From Hyphomicrobiales bacterium (GTDB lineage Bacteria; Pseudomonadota; Alphaproteobacteria; Rhizobiales; Rhizobiaceae): a stretch of 64,000 bases of DNA. The position numbers and the translations under genes are program-made. Position 1 is the first letter of the stretch; each line of letters begins with the position of its first letter. Shown here in pieces: positions 9,297-18,640 of the stretch. The stretch spans positions 26,537 to 90,536 of the forward strand of contig UCAG01000013.1 of the NCBI GenBank assembly GCA_900470285.1, written 5' to 3'. The notes beneath the pieces are model-generated. The model saw only the letters and a program-made list of their open reading frames with translations, searched no databases and had not been told where the DNA came from.

Positions 9297-9523
9297 CTGA
9301 TGGCATCTTTGTTAAGTTTGACTTTTAATATGCCCCTGAATTTATTGAAATAATAATCTGCCCTTTGAAGAAGCGCAACAAAGACAACAAACGGCTTTTG
9401 AAAAGCAAAACACCATTACTGCGCAAGAACATGCAGTGCTGCGATAGTGCAGAAACGCGGCACTAAGACACAATGTTGTACGTGTCTGTCTATATATATT
9501 TATCAATGATTTCAATTTTTTAT
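9297..9523. other. Intergenic stretch with a start-less open frame next to tRNA-Thr
   Basis: Between the LysR gene and the tRNA there is a 32-codon plus-strand open frame (about 9349-9447) rich in Gln and Glu. It has no ATG, GTG or TTG start at its head and no ribosome-binding site. It may be a gene remnant beside a tRNA or chance. Part of the sequence near 9439 (GCTGCGATAGTGCAGAAAC) recurs with one change near 62322. Confidence 0.35.
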
Positions 9524-9599
9524 TGGTGCCGCTTACGTGACTCGAACACGTGACCCCATCATTACGAATGATGTGCTCTACCAACTGAGCTAAAGCGGC
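9524..9599 (-). tRNA. tRNA-Thr (anticodon CGT)
   Basis: The reverse strand folds as a full cloverleaf. The acceptor stem is GCCGCTT/AAGCGGC and the D-arm is TTAGCTCAGTTGGTAGAGC. The anticodon loop TTCGTAA is closed by CATCA/TGATG, and the T-arm contains GTTCGAGTC. The gene-encoded ACCA end is at 9524-9527. Anticodon CGT reads ACG threonine codons. Confidence 0.96.
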
Positions 9600-9726
9600 A
9601 GGGAGATACTCCCGTCAGAATGCAGTGATTTTATGCAGTCTGTTCGGGCGCGTGATAACGAAATCTCATTCTGATTGCAAGGCGCAAAAGCAAAAAGAAA
9701 CGGTTTCCGTTATGTCATTCAGAGGA

Positions 9727-9776
9727 ATTAAAACTCTCTGATAAAATGAACAAGTTCGCTTATTCTATCAGAGAGT
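9727..9776 (-). terminator. Intrinsic terminator after the nitronate monooxygenase-family gene
   Basis: The stem ACTCTCTGATA (9733-9743) pairs perfectly with 9766-9776; the loop contains the smaller hairpin GAACAAGTTC. On the minus strand the stem is followed by TTTTAATT. The position, 45 bases after the stop codon at 9821, fits termination of that gene. Confidence 0.65.
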
Positions 9777-9820
9777 AAATCTCAGCTATACCACTGTTTT
9801 TAAGACGTTTTGCAACCTTG

Positions 9821-10783
9821 TTAAGCCTGGCAAAGTGTGGATTTTGCTTCTTTATATTGCTCAATCCAGCGTTCCACCAATTCTCCGGCCGGCAGCACTT
9901 CTTTGACTGCGCTAATCCCCTGACCGCAACCCCAGATATCTTTCCAGGCTTTTGCACCGGTGGTGGCTTTATGGAAGTCCATTTTGCTCGGGTCAGCCTC
10001 CGGCAAATGATCGGGATCCATTCCTGCTGCTTCAATCGAGGGCCGCAGGTAGTTTCCATGAATGCCGGTAAAATAGTTGGAATAGACAATATCTTTCGCG
10101 CTGGATTGCACGATCATGTCCTTATAGGCGTCAACAGCATTGGCTTCTTTGGTCGCAATAAAAGGCGAGCCGATATACGAAAGGTCTGCGCCCATTGCCT
10201 GTGCTGCAAGAATAGCACGTCCGCTGGAAATGGCACCGGATAGGGCGACAGGACCGTCAAACCATTCGCGGATTTCAGCAATCAGCGCGAAAGGGGACAG
10301 TGTTCCCGCATGGCCGCCGGCACCGGCGGCGACAGCGATCAGTCCGTCTGCGCCTTTGCGAATAGCTGAATTGGCATGGCGGTTATTGATGACATCATGC
10401 AGTACAACTCCGCCATAAGAGTGAATTGCGGCATTCACTTCCGGCACCGCGCCGAGGGAGGAAATAACAACCGGAACCTTATATTTGACGCATAATTCCA
10501 GATCCTGCTGCAAACGCAGATTGGAGCGGTGTACAATCTGGTTGACGGCAAAAGGGGCAGCGGGCCGGTCAGGATTCTCCTGATTATATTGCTGAAGCCC
10601 TTCGGTAATTTCTGCCAGCCACTCATCCAGCTGTGTGGCAGTGCGTGCATTCAGTGCCGGAAATGCACCGACAATGCCGCTTTTGCATTGCGCCATAACC
10701 AGTGCAGGATTGGCGATGATGAAGAGCGGCGCACCGATTGCCGGTAAGCGCAGATTGTTTTTGAGAATATCCGGTAGAGCCAT
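9821..10783 (-). CDS. Nitronate monooxygenase / 2-nitropropane dioxygenase family flavoprotein
   Basis: About 320 residues from the ATG at 10783; an upstream in-frame start at 10831 would place coding sequence over a promoter-like region and is less likely. It is an FMN TIM-barrel protein with PAIGAPLFIIANPALV at the N terminus and the phosphate-binding region GAGGHAGTLSPFAL, followed by SGAISSGRAILAAQAMGAD. The family oxidises nitronates; related enzymes act as enoyl-ACP reductase FabK. An ACG-repeat operator in its promoter matches one in front of the beta-oxidation operon at 27166, hinting at a role tied to acyl-CoA or fatty-acid use. It is transcribed alone. Confidence 0.85.
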   Translation of the reverse strand: MALPDILKNNLRLPAIGAPLFIIANPALVMAQCKSGIVGAFPALNARTATQLDEWLAEITEGLQQYNQENPDRPAAPFAVNQIVHRSNLRLQQDLELCVKYKVPVVISSLGAVPEVNAAIHSYGGVVLHDVINNRHANSAIRKGADGLIAVAAGAGGHAGTLSPFALIAEIREWFDGPVALSGAISSGRAILAAQAMGADLSYIGSPFIATKEANAVDAYKDMIVQSSAKDIVYSNYFTGIHGNYLRPSIEAAGMDPDHLPEADPSKMDFHKATTGAKAWKDIWGCGQGISAVKEVLPAGELVERWIEQYKEAKSTLCQA

Positions 10784-10798
10784 ATTGCAGTTCCGTAA

Positions 10799-10848
10799 TT
10801 GACGTAAACGTAAACGGTATATTGCTGGCAAGGATTGCAGGATGTCAA
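10799..10848 (-). promoter_or_regulatory. Promoter and MerR/LiuR-like operator of the nitronate monooxygenase-family gene
   Basis: On the minus strand TTGACA (10848-10843) and CAATAT (10824-10819) are 18 bases apart. Directly downstream, overlapping the expected transcription start, is the ACG repeat whose plus-strand form is TTGACGTAAACGTAAACGG (10799-10817). This repeat resembles sites of MerR-family regulators of fatty-acid and branched-chain amino-acid degradation, and the palindrome at 26826. Confidence 0.5.
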
Positions 10849-11180
10849 AGGCAAAATATAAAAAACTGTATCATTTTGGTTCAGGGAAGCTTGGTGGTTG
10901 ACTTATATGTAATATTTACTGTGAAATATGCCAAGTGAGCATGTTTATGCCTTAGCGGGAGTTTTACTAAAGATGCGCCGATACGGCATATTATGGAAAT
11001 AGAGATTTTTCGCGCAAATAGTCTTTGTGGAACAATATGTTAAGATCGTATATAATCTTTTTATATCCCTGTGATAGTTAGGATTTCATAAGACTTAAAA
11101 ATAAGTTAATGCGTTGATCTGCTTATTCGTGCATCAATAAGAGCATCCGCGTATAAAGCCGGTAGTAGGAAGGGACAATT
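10849..11180. other. Intergenic region upstream of the 338-residue membrane protein
   Basis: AT-rich spacer between divergent genes. A TATAAT hexamer at 11051-11056 is a possible -10 element for the plus-strand gene; no clear -35 element was found at the standard distance. A short hairpin (CTTATT/AATAAG) lies near 11120-11140. No coding sequence was recognised. Confidence 0.4.
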
Positions 11181-12197
11181 TTGCAGGGCATCGAAAGTGC
11201 AATACGCAACGCTTTGACCAAAGCGGATTCGTCTGATCCGGCTGTGCGTCAGCGGATTTATGAATCCGTCTGGAGCGCACATGAACGCGCAATGGCTGCG
11301 AATGCCCAGCTTTCAGATCCGCAACGTGCTGAGCGGCGTGAGAAGCTGAAAGCTGCAATTTCTCATATAGAACAGGAAATGCGAGCGAATGCGAACCGTG
11401 TTTCTGATGAGGAAATGCTTACACCTGCGCCGCAATATGATGGCGGATTGGGTGTTCCTGAACTGGATCATGGTGATGTACGCTCTCAGGGCAAAGGTTC
11501 CCGTAAGCATAAAAACAAAGCGGAAGCCGAGCCTGATCTGGGTTATGAACAGGGGCTCAGTCAGCCTGCAAAGCCGAAAAAACGCAAAAAATCCCGCATT
11601 TTCTCTTTGGCGCTGCCCGTAGCATTTTTGGTAACGGCCGGCTTTATCGGCTGGTCGCTCTATAATAGTTTTGTTACCATCGGGCCGGTAGGAAATGCGC
11701 CGCTTGCGCAATCCGGCAATGCTGGTCCTGTGATGCAGGGTAATGAGGCCGACAGTAAAGACTGGGTGACAATTTTCACCCCTGCGCAACCGGATCGCAT
11801 TTCTGTTCAGGGAAAAGCGACTGCTGAAATCGGCGGCTCCGGCAATGCCCGTTATGTCCGTATTAAATCGCCGACTGCAGCCGATACGGCCAGCTTTGAT
11901 ATTGGCCAGGGTGTGCTGGATCAACTTGAAGGCAAACAGGCGACATTTGAAGTCATGGTGCGCAGTGACGACGGCGGAACCGTGCAAATGTCTGTCAGTT
12001 GCGATCTGGGCTCTCTGGGTGATTGCGGACGTAAGCGTTATGATGTGACAGACCAGCAAAGCAGTTTACTGTTTGATCTTCCGGTTCCCGAAGTGTCATC
12101 GGCAAACAGTTCCGGCCGTCTTGTTCTGACCAGTGATATTAACGGCACCGGCAAAAGCATCGATATTTATACAATCCGGGTTAAAACCGTAGAATAA
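11181..12197 (+). CDS. Conserved-type single-pass membrane protein of unknown function
   Basis: 338 residues starting at TTG (11181), with AGGAAGGGA as ribosome-binding site. The N-terminal part (1-75) is highly charged and probably helical. A basic stretch KPKKRKKSR (about 131-139) precedes one transmembrane segment at about 141-163. The C-terminal about 170 residues should be periplasmic and look like a beta-rich domain with two cysteines (CDLGSLGDC). The basic residues before the membrane span predict the N terminus inside. It is convergent with the ATP-dependent ligase gene; the two stop codons almost touch. I do not recognise a function. Confidence 0.75.
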   Translation: MQGIESAIRNALTKADSSDPAVRQRIYESVWSAHERAMAANAQLSDPQRAERREKLKAAISHIEQEMRANANRVSDEEMLTPAPQYDGGLGVPELDHGDVRSQGKGSRKHKNKAEAEPDLGYEQGLSQPAKPKKRKKSRIFSLALPVAFLVTAGFIGWSLYNSFVTIGPVGNAPLAQSGNAGPVMQGNEADSKDWVTIFTPAQPDRISVQGKATAEIGGSGNARYVRIKSPTAADTASFDIGQGVLDQLEGKQATFEVMVRSDDGGTVQMSVSCDLGSLGDCGRKRYDVTDQQSSLLFDLPVPEVSSANSSGRLVLTSDINGTGKSIDIYTIRVKTVE

Positions 12198-13832
12198 TCA
12201 ATTTGCCGGAGTATCATCCGGCAGAAGCTGCATCAGATTTTGTATAATATCTGCCTGTGCCGGCGGCTTATCCCAGCGCAGTTTGGAAATGCGCGGAAAG
12301 CGCATAGCCAGTCCTGATTTATGGCGAGTGGAGCGGTTCAGCCCTTCAAAGGCGACTTCCACAACAAGCCCGTGCTGCCGGTCTGCCCTGACAGCCCGTA
12401 CAGGCCCGAAGCGCTGAATTGTGTTCTCCCGTACAAATCGGTCGAGTTGTTTCATTTCCTCATCGGAAAAGCCGGAATAGGCTTTGCCGACGGGGAGCAG
12501 TTGTGCCTGTTCACTGTCATCAGACCAGACCGCAAATGTAAAATCCGAATAATAGCTTGAACGCTTGCCGTGACCGCGCTGGGCGTAAATGAGAACCGCG
12601 TCGATAATATAGGGATCGCGTTTCCATTTGAACCACGGGCCTTTTGGTCGTCCTGCACTGTAAACGCTGTCAGTACGTTTGAGCATCAGCCCTTCAATCA
12701 CGGCGTGTGGCGGGTGGTTGCGCAAGTGCCGCAGTTCGGCAAATGTCTGAAAGTTAAGCAGTGGCGAAAGATCAAAATAAGACGGATCAAGCTCTTTGAT
12801 GAAGGTTTCCAGATGCTGCCTTCTTTGCGCAAAAGGCAGATTGCGCAAATCTGATCCGGTAAGGCGGTTGCCGCGATGCAGCAGATCATAAACGCGGATG
12901 AAGGCAGGATAATCCTGCAATTGACGGGCAGAGACAGTTTTACGGTTCAGCCTTTGTTGCAAGGCATTGAAAGAGGCTGGTTCTGTTTTGCCGTCTGCAT
13001 GGCGGATCAGCAATTCTCCGTCAATTGCACCCTCAAAACGGATGGCTGAGACGATATCGGGAAAGGCGTGGGTAATGTCATCACCGCTGCGGGAATAGAG
13101 CTTTTTGACCCCGTTTTCACTGACGGCCTGTACGCGGATACCATCCCATTTCCATTCTGCTGCAAAATCCTCCGGCGTGAGTTTCTCTGTTTCAGTCTCA
13201 TCCAGCGGCGTCGCCAGCATGACGGGACGAAACGGTGCCGGATTATTATTTTCCGGCTTGCTGCTCCTGCCGTCGAGCCAGTTGAACAGGCTGACATAGG
13301 GCGGGGTCAGCCCGTGCCACAATTCCTCAATCTCGCTGAGTTCAACCTGACCGAAATCCGCAAGTGCCTGCTTTGCCAGCCTTGCGGAAACACCGGTCCG
13401 TAAGCCGCCGGTGACGAGCTTCAAAAGAGCATATCGCTCAGAGACATCAAGCGCATCCAGCAAAGTCTCAACCAGTTGCGGCGCGGCATTGCGCGATGTT
13501 TGCTGGAGTGTTGTGATAACAGTGCCGAGGGACAAGTCATTGACCGGCTGCACATTATCAGCAGCAGGCCAGATCAGAGAAATCGTCTCCGCGAGATCGC
13601 CGACATAATCATAGGAATAGGCAAATAATTCGCTGTCGACGCGTGTCATGGTCAGTGCGCGCAACAGTGCGGGCTTTACACTGTTTAACTCAAGTGTACC
13701 TGCCAGCGCGGCCAGTGCATAGCCGCGGTCAGGGTCAGCCTGTGTGCGGAAATAATTGGCCAGCAATAGCAGTTTTTCATTGCGTCGCGGCGTGAGCACC
13801 AGCCTGTCGAGCAATGCGGCAAAGGCTTTCAT
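12198..13832 (-). CDS. Damage-response ATP-dependent DNA ligase (LigC/LigB-like)
   Basis: 544 residues. An N-terminal ligase DNA-binding helical domain (about 1-180) precedes the adenylation domain, with the AMP-accepting lysine in KWDG at about 228-231, then an OB-fold domain. Conserved motifs include the ELLIRH segment (motif III region) and GLMLKR (motif IV region). It seals nicks using ATP, unlike the housekeeping NAD-dependent LigA. Together with the adjacent exonuclease and the Lhr helicase and PdeM encoded nearby, it forms the set annotated as ligase-associated DNA damage response proteins. Its start overlaps the exonuclease stop by four bases. Confidence 0.93.
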   Translation of the reverse strand: MKAFAALLDRLVLTPRRNEKLLLLANYFRTQADPDRGYALAALAGTLELNSVKPALLRALTMTRVDSELFAYSYDYVGDLAETISLIWPAADNVQPVNDLSLGTVITTLQQTSRNAAPQLVETLLDALDVSERYALLKLVTGGLRTGVSARLAKQALADFGQVELSEIEELWHGLTPPYVSLFNWLDGRSSKPENNNPAPFRPVMLATPLDETETEKLTPEDFAAEWKWDGIRVQAVSENGVKKLYSRSGDDITHAFPDIVSAIRFEGAIDGELLIRHADGKTEPASFNALQQRLNRKTVSARQLQDYPAFIRVYDLLHRGNRLTGSDLRNLPFAQRRQHLETFIKELDPSYFDLSPLLNFQTFAELRHLRNHPPHAVIEGLMLKRTDSVYSAGRPKGPWFKWKRDPYIIDAVLIYAQRGHGKRSSYYSDFTFAVWSDDSEQAQLLPVGKAYSGFSDEEMKQLDRFVRENTIQRFGPVRAVRADRQHGLVVEVAFEGLNRSTRHKSGLAMRFPRISKLRWDKPPAQADIIQNLMQLLPDDTPAN

Positions 13833-14845
13833 ATGTCTGCCTCATCTTCATAGCCGACGAGATGCAATGGTTTCGCCGGGATGGTGTTGAGAGTGCACCA
13901 GCGTACCAGAGCTTCCTCGCGCCCGTGTGTCACCCAAACCTGCGAAGGAGAGAGTTCCGTGATTGTATCGGTCAGCTCATCCCAGTCGCAATGGTCGGAA
14001 AGGATCAGTGGCAGTTCAATTCCGGATTGTTTGGCTCTCTGGCGGATACGCATCCAACCGGAGGCATAACAGCTGACAGGATCAGGAAATCGTCTTGACC
14101 AGCGGTCAGCCATTGCAGCGGGCGGGGCAATAATCAGGCTGCCCGCGAAATCTGCTTTTTGATGTGTTGTTTCTGAAGTGGCAGGACGCAGCTCTCCGAG
14201 GGCAATACCCTGAGATTGATAATATTGGCAAAGCTTCTCCAAGGCGCCGTGCAGATAGATGGGGGCATCATAACCGGCCTGACGCAGCAGGCTGATGACC
14301 CGCTGTGCCTTGCCAAGCGCATAGGCGCCGACAATATGGCTGCGCTCGGGCAAAAGCTGTAAGGATTGCAGCAGCTTGGCAATTTCATCGCTTGGCCGCG
14401 GATGCCGGAAAACCGGCAGGCCGAAAGTGGCTTCGGTAATGAAGACATCGCAGGCCACGGGTTCAAAGGGTGTGCAGGTTTTGTCCGAAACACGTTTATA
14501 ATCGCCGGAGGCGACAATTCTGGTTCCTTGATATTCCACTGCAATCTGTGCGGAACCTAATACATGGCCCGCCGGATAAAAGGTGACCGTAACACCGTTG
14601 ATACTGAGCGGTTTTCCGTAATCAGCGATCTGACTGGTGCGCGCATAATGCTCGCCAAACCGGATGCGCATAATATCCAGCGTCTGGCTTGTAGCCAGCA
14701 CATGATTGTTGCCTGCATGGGCATGATCGGCATGGCCATGGGTAATCAGCGCGCGGTCAACCGGACGCACCGGATCAATATAGAAATCACCGGCCGGACA
14801 ATAGAGCCCCTCAGGGGCAGGGTGCAGCAGTTCTTCAGGACGCAT
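13829..14845 (-). CDS. Ligase-associated DNA exonuclease, metallo-beta-lactamase fold
   Basis: About 338 residues from the ATG at 14845; upstream in-frame codons back to 14926 do not look like the family. It is a metallo-beta-lactamase/beta-CASP type nuclease with the zinc motif HGHADHAH at about 36-43 and further metal ligands at GHVLGSAQI and SGDYKR. The family (SNM1/Artemis relatives) trims DNA ends 5' to 3'. Translational coupling to the ligase downstream supports trimming followed by sealing. Confidence 0.9.
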   Translation of the reverse strand: MRPEELLHPAPEGLYCPAGDFYIDPVRPVDRALITHGHADHAHAGNNHVLATSQTLDIMRIRFGEHYARTSQIADYGKPLSINGVTVTFYPAGHVLGSAQIAVEYQGTRIVASGDYKRVSDKTCTPFEPVACDVFITEATFGLPVFRHPRPSDEIAKLLQSLQLLPERSHIVGAYALGKAQRVISLLRQAGYDAPIYLHGALEKLCQYYQSQGIALGELRPATSETTHQKADFAGSLIIAPPAAMADRWSRRFPDPVSCYASGWMRIRQRAKQSGIELPLILSDHCDWDELTDTITELSPSQVWVTHGREEALVRWCTLNTIPAKPLHLVGYEDEADI

Positions 14846-15037
14846 GGAAATAACATAGACCGGATGCAGCTTTAAACAAGACCGTAGCCGGTGCGGATCA
14901 ATGTGGCCGCTGTTTGCAATGAGCACTAAAATTGAACCCGCATTGGCTGTGTGAAATCCGCTCGGGTTGCAAAAAAATATCTTGTCAAATGCCCCGCATC
15001 ACTGCATATCGCGTGCTCTGCAACAAATGCGGTAAGA

Positions 15038-16006
15038 ATGGCGCGGGCATTTTTCTCTTCCGGTGATCTGATAGCGGATCGCCGTGCTCATTATGCGGTC
15101 ATGATGTCTGAGGCGGGAGACCATTCCGCAGCAGCCGATCTGATGCGCCAGTCGCTTGACTATCTGACATCCCAGTTCCGGCAATGGCCTGCGGGCCTGT
15201 TTATGCTCAGCGAAATGCATGAAAATGCGGGTGAAACAGATGAAGCTGTGGCTCTCTGGCGACAGCTGCTGAAGCTTGATCCTGAAGACCGTTTTGGTGC
15301 GGGACTGAAGCTGGCACAATGCGGTCTTGGTGAAACACCGGATGCGGCACCGCCTGCCTATATTGAAGCACTGTTTGATGCCTATGCACCGGATTTCGAG
15401 GAATCTCTGGTCGATAAACTGCAATATTGCGGGCCGCAAAAACTGGCGGAGCTGATTACCAGACATTTTCCGGAGCGCAGCTACCAGCATGTGCTGGATC
15501 TGGGCTGCGGCACTGGTCTGATGGGAGAGGAAATCCATCAGCGCAGCGGTTTGCTGAGCGGTGCGGATCTCTCAGAAGCCATGCTGAAAAAAGCGGATGA
15601 GAAGCAGATTTATACAAGGCTGATTAAGGCAGATGTAAACCAGTGCCGCAAGGAGGATCTGGTCGATGAGGATCTGCCGCAGCCGGATATGATCCTTGCT
15701 GCCGATGTGTTTATCTATATCGGCCAGCTGGAGCGCGCTTTTGCTCTGGCAGCGGAATGTTTGCGGAGAGGAGGGGTGTTTGCCTTCTCGGTGGAAACAC
15801 ATGACCGGTCTGAAGCGCAGAGTTCAGACGGTTCATGTGATGATATGATTTTGCAGCCGTCTTTGCGTTTTACTCATTCTGCCCGCTATATCGAAAATTT
15901 ATTACAAGTCAGTCGTTTTGAATTGCTGGATTATCAGCGCATTGCTCTGCGTCTTGATCGCGGAGAATATCTCGATGGTTATGTCTTTATTGCCCAAAAA
16001 TGCTGA
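15038..16006 (+). CDS. TPR-containing class I SAM-dependent methyltransferase
   Basis: About 322 residues from the ATG at 15038; an earlier in-frame ATG at 14951 would add 29 residues that look unlike coding sequence. The N-terminal about 90 residues form TPR-like helices (SEAGDHSAAADLMRQSLDYL, ENAGETDEAVALWRQLLKLD). The Rossmann methyltransferase domain has motif I DLGCGTG at about 154-160. The acceptor is unknown. It sits between the two divergent arms of the DNA-damage cluster and just before the helicase, so a role in that pathway is possible, but nothing in the sequence shows that it acts on DNA. Confidence 0.85.
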   Translation: MARAFFSSGDLIADRRAHYAVMMSEAGDHSAAADLMRQSLDYLTSQFRQWPAGLFMLSEMHENAGETDEAVALWRQLLKLDPEDRFGAGLKLAQCGLGETPDAAPPAYIEALFDAYAPDFEESLVDKLQYCGPQKLAELITRHFPERSYQHVLDLGCGTGLMGEEIHQRSGLLSGADLSEAMLKKADEKQIYTRLIKADVNQCRKEDLVDEDLPQPDMILAADVFIYIGQLERAFALAAECLRRGGVFAFSVETHDRSEAQSSDGSCDDMILQPSLRFTHSARYIENLLQVSRFELLDYQRIALRLDRGEYLDGYVFIAQKC

Positions 16007-16111
16007 GCCGGTACGGTTTCGGCTTTCTGCTCTCTGAACAGAGATCAATCCGTGACGCTTTAAGTACAAACGGGACTTCACACCTGTCGGGATGCACCCT
16101 ACATTCAGCCT

Positions 16112-18640
16112 GTGAAACCAATATCCGCTGCCGATAAATCTTCCGGTCAAGATGTTCTGCCCGCTGTCTTTGCACAGTGGTTTGCGGATAAAGGCTGGCA
16201 GCTGCGCCAACACCAGCGTGAATTGCTGGAGCGCAGTCTGGCGGGGCAGTCCACATTGCTGATTGCACCCACCGGAGCCGGTAAAACACTGGCCGGTTTT
16301 TTGCCTGCACTGACTGATCTGACATTGCGTGCACAGAGCGGTGCGCGTAATCAGCCACGCCGTTCCGGTATTCACACACTTTATATCTCGCCGCTCAAAG
16401 CACTGGCTGTTGATATTGAGCGCAATCTGTCAAAGCCGGTTGCGGAAATGGCACTGCCGGTAACTATTGAAACCCGCACAGGGGACACACCTGCCCATAA
16501 AAGGCAGCGGCAGAAACTGGCGCCGCCGGATATATTACTCACCACACCGGAGCAACTGGCTCTGTTACTGGCGGGCAAAGATGCGGCAGATTTCTTTACG
16601 GATTTGCGTTTTGTAATTTTTGATGAGCTGCATGCGCTGGTTACTTCAAAACGCGGGCAGTTGCTGGCACTGGGGCTGGCACGGCTGCGCAATCTTGCAC
16701 CGCAGATGCAGACAATCGGCCTGTCGGCAACAGTGGCAGAGCCGGATGATCTGCGTCGCTGGCTGGTTGCGCAGGGCGATACTCCTGCATTGGCCGGACT
16801 GGTTACTGTGCAGGGTGGGGCAAAGCCGGAGATCAGCATATTACAATCCGGTGAGCGGATACCATGGGCCGGTCACAGTGCCGGCTATGCACTCGGCGAT
16901 GTCTATGAACTGATCCGGCAATTCCGCACGACATTGATTTTCGTGAATACCAGATCGCAGGCCGAGCGGATTTTTCAGGAGCTCTGGCGTATCAATGAGC
17001 TGACCTTACCGATCGGTCTGCATCACGGTTCGCTGGACGCCACACAGCGCCGTCGTGTGGAGGAGGCGATGTCCCGCAATGCTCTGCGCGCAGTTGTGGC
17101 AACCTCGACCCTTGATCTTGGGATCGACTGGGGTGATGTCGATCTGGTTATCCATATTGGTGCGCCGAAAGGTGCCAGCAGACTGGCACAGCGTATCGGG
17201 CGCTCCAATCACCGTATGGATGAGCCAAGCCGTGCTGTTCTGGTGCCTGCAAACCGTTTTGAAGTGCTGGAATGCAATGCGGCGCTGGTTGCCAATGTGG
17301 AAGGGGTGCAGGATACACCGCCTCTGGCCGACGGGGCTCTGGATGTGCTGGCGCAGCATATACTCGGCATGGCCTGTGCCGAACCGTTTCATGCGGATGT
17401 GCTTTACGCAGAAATATGCTCGGCAGCGCCCTATCAGCATTTATCCCGCCATCAGTTTGACCGTGTTCTGGATTTTGTGGCAACCGGTGGTTATGCGCTG
17501 CGTGTCTATGAGCGGTTTGCAAAAATCCGCCCGATGCCGGACGGTCGCTGGCGTGTCAGCAATGGTAAAGTTGCCCAGCAATATCGCCTCAATATCGGTA
17601 CGATTGTTGAAGCGCCGGAACTGAATATCCGCATGATCCGTAAGGGACGCAAACTTGCAGGAAGCGCCGCCAGCCCCATGCGCGGAGGGCGGATATTAGG
17701 GCGTATCGAAGAGTATTTTCTCGAAACGCTGACACAGGGCGATACGTTCTTTTTTGCAGGCCAGACCGTGCGTTTTGAAGGTATCCGCGACAATGAGTGT
17801 CTGGTGTCGCAGGCCTCCGGTGAGGATGCGAAAGTGCCGGTCTATGCGGGCGGTAAATTTCCGCTCTCAACTTATCTGGCCTCGGAAGTCCGTGCGATGC
17901 TGGCGGATGACAAAAGCTGGCAGCAATTGCCGGATCAGGTGCGTGACTGGCTGCAATTGCAGCGTGACCGTTCCCTGCTGCCGGCGCAGAACGAATTGCT
18001 GGTCGAGACTTTTCCACGCCAGAACCGGTTTTATATGGTGTGCTATCCGTTTGAAGGCAGGCTGGCGCATCAGACATTGGGGATGTTGCTGACGCGGCGG
18101 CTGGATCGGGCAGGTGCACGGCCGCTGGGATTTGTGGCAACGGATTATTCGCTGGGGCTGTGGGCGGCACGTGATCTGAATGCGATGATGGAAGGTGGTG
18201 AATTATCGCTGGATACATTGTTCGATCAGGATATGCTCGGCGATGATCTGGAGGCATGGCTGGATGAAAGCTATCTGCTGAAACGTACTTTTCGCAATTG
18301 TGCGCTGATTTCCGGCATGATTGAACGGCGTCATCCGGGTAAGGAAAAGACCGGCAGACAGCTGACGATTTCCACCGATCTGATCTATGATGTGTTGCGC
18401 AGCCACGAACCGGATCATGTTTTACTGCAAGCCACACGGGCAGAGGCCGCAGCGGGGCTGCTGGACATTGCCCGTCTCGGAACAATGTTGCAGCGTGTGC
18501 GCGATCACATTGTTCATCGTAACCTGCCGCATATTTCGCCTTTGGCATTGCCTGTGATGCTGGAAATCGGCAAAGAACGGGTTGCAGGAACAGATGATGA
18601 TTTGCTGGAAGATATGACCCGTGAGGCACTGGAAAATTGA
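16112..18640 (+). CDS. lhr: Ligase-associated DNA damage response DExH-box helicase (Lhr type)
   Basis: 842 residues starting at GTG (16112). It is a superfamily 2 helicase: Walker A APTGAGKT at about 52-59, DELH box at 171-174, SAT motif at 205-207, then a second RecA domain with TRSQAERIF, LHHGSLD and RIGRSNHR (motif VI). An Lhr-core winged-helix and DUF4942-like C-terminal region follow. Lhr-Core proteins translocate 3' to 5' on single-stranded DNA and are induced by damage in mycobacteria. The stop overlaps the pdeM start, so the two are made together. Confidence 0.94.
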   Translation: MKPISAADKSSGQDVLPAVFAQWFADKGWQLRQHQRELLERSLAGQSTLLIAPTGAGKTLAGFLPALTDLTLRAQSGARNQPRRSGIHTLYISPLKALAVDIERNLSKPVAEMALPVTIETRTGDTPAHKRQRQKLAPPDILLTTPEQLALLLAGKDAADFFTDLRFVIFDELHALVTSKRGQLLALGLARLRNLAPQMQTIGLSATVAEPDDLRRWLVAQGDTPALAGLVTVQGGAKPEISILQSGERIPWAGHSAGYALGDVYELIRQFRTTLIFVNTRSQAERIFQELWRINELTLPIGLHHGSLDATQRRRVEEAMSRNALRAVVATSTLDLGIDWGDVDLVIHIGAPKGASRLAQRIGRSNHRMDEPSRAVLVPANRFEVLECNAALVANVEGVQDTPPLADGALDVLAQHILGMACAEPFHADVLYAEICSAAPYQHLSRHQFDRVLDFVATGGYALRVYERFAKIRPMPDGRWRVSNGKVAQQYRLNIGTIVEAPELNIRMIRKGRKLAGSAASPMRGGRILGRIEEYFLETLTQGDTFFFAGQTVRFEGIRDNECLVSQASGEDAKVPVYAGGKFPLSTYLASEVRAMLADDKSWQQLPDQVRDWLQLQRDRSLLPAQNELLVETFPRQNRFYMVCYPFEGRLAHQTLGMLLTRRLDRAGARPLGFVATDYSLGLWAARDLNAMMEGGELSLDTLFDQDMLGDDLEAWLDESYLLKRTFRNCALISGMIERRHPGKEKTGRQLTISTDLIYDVLRSHEPDHVLLQATRAEAAAGLLDIARLGTMLQRVRDHIVHRNLPHISPLALPVMLEIGKERVAGTDDDLLEDMTREALEN

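Noticed and set aside
11313..12059. 248-codon minus-strand open frame
   Set aside because: Antisense to the 338-residue membrane protein gene, which has a ribosome-binding site, a membrane span and ordinary codon use.
17589..18629. 346-codon open frame on the minus strand
   Set aside because: It lies entirely within the lhr helicase gene, whose motifs are intact. The product is His/Pro/Arg-rich low-complexity sequence, typical of an antisense frame.
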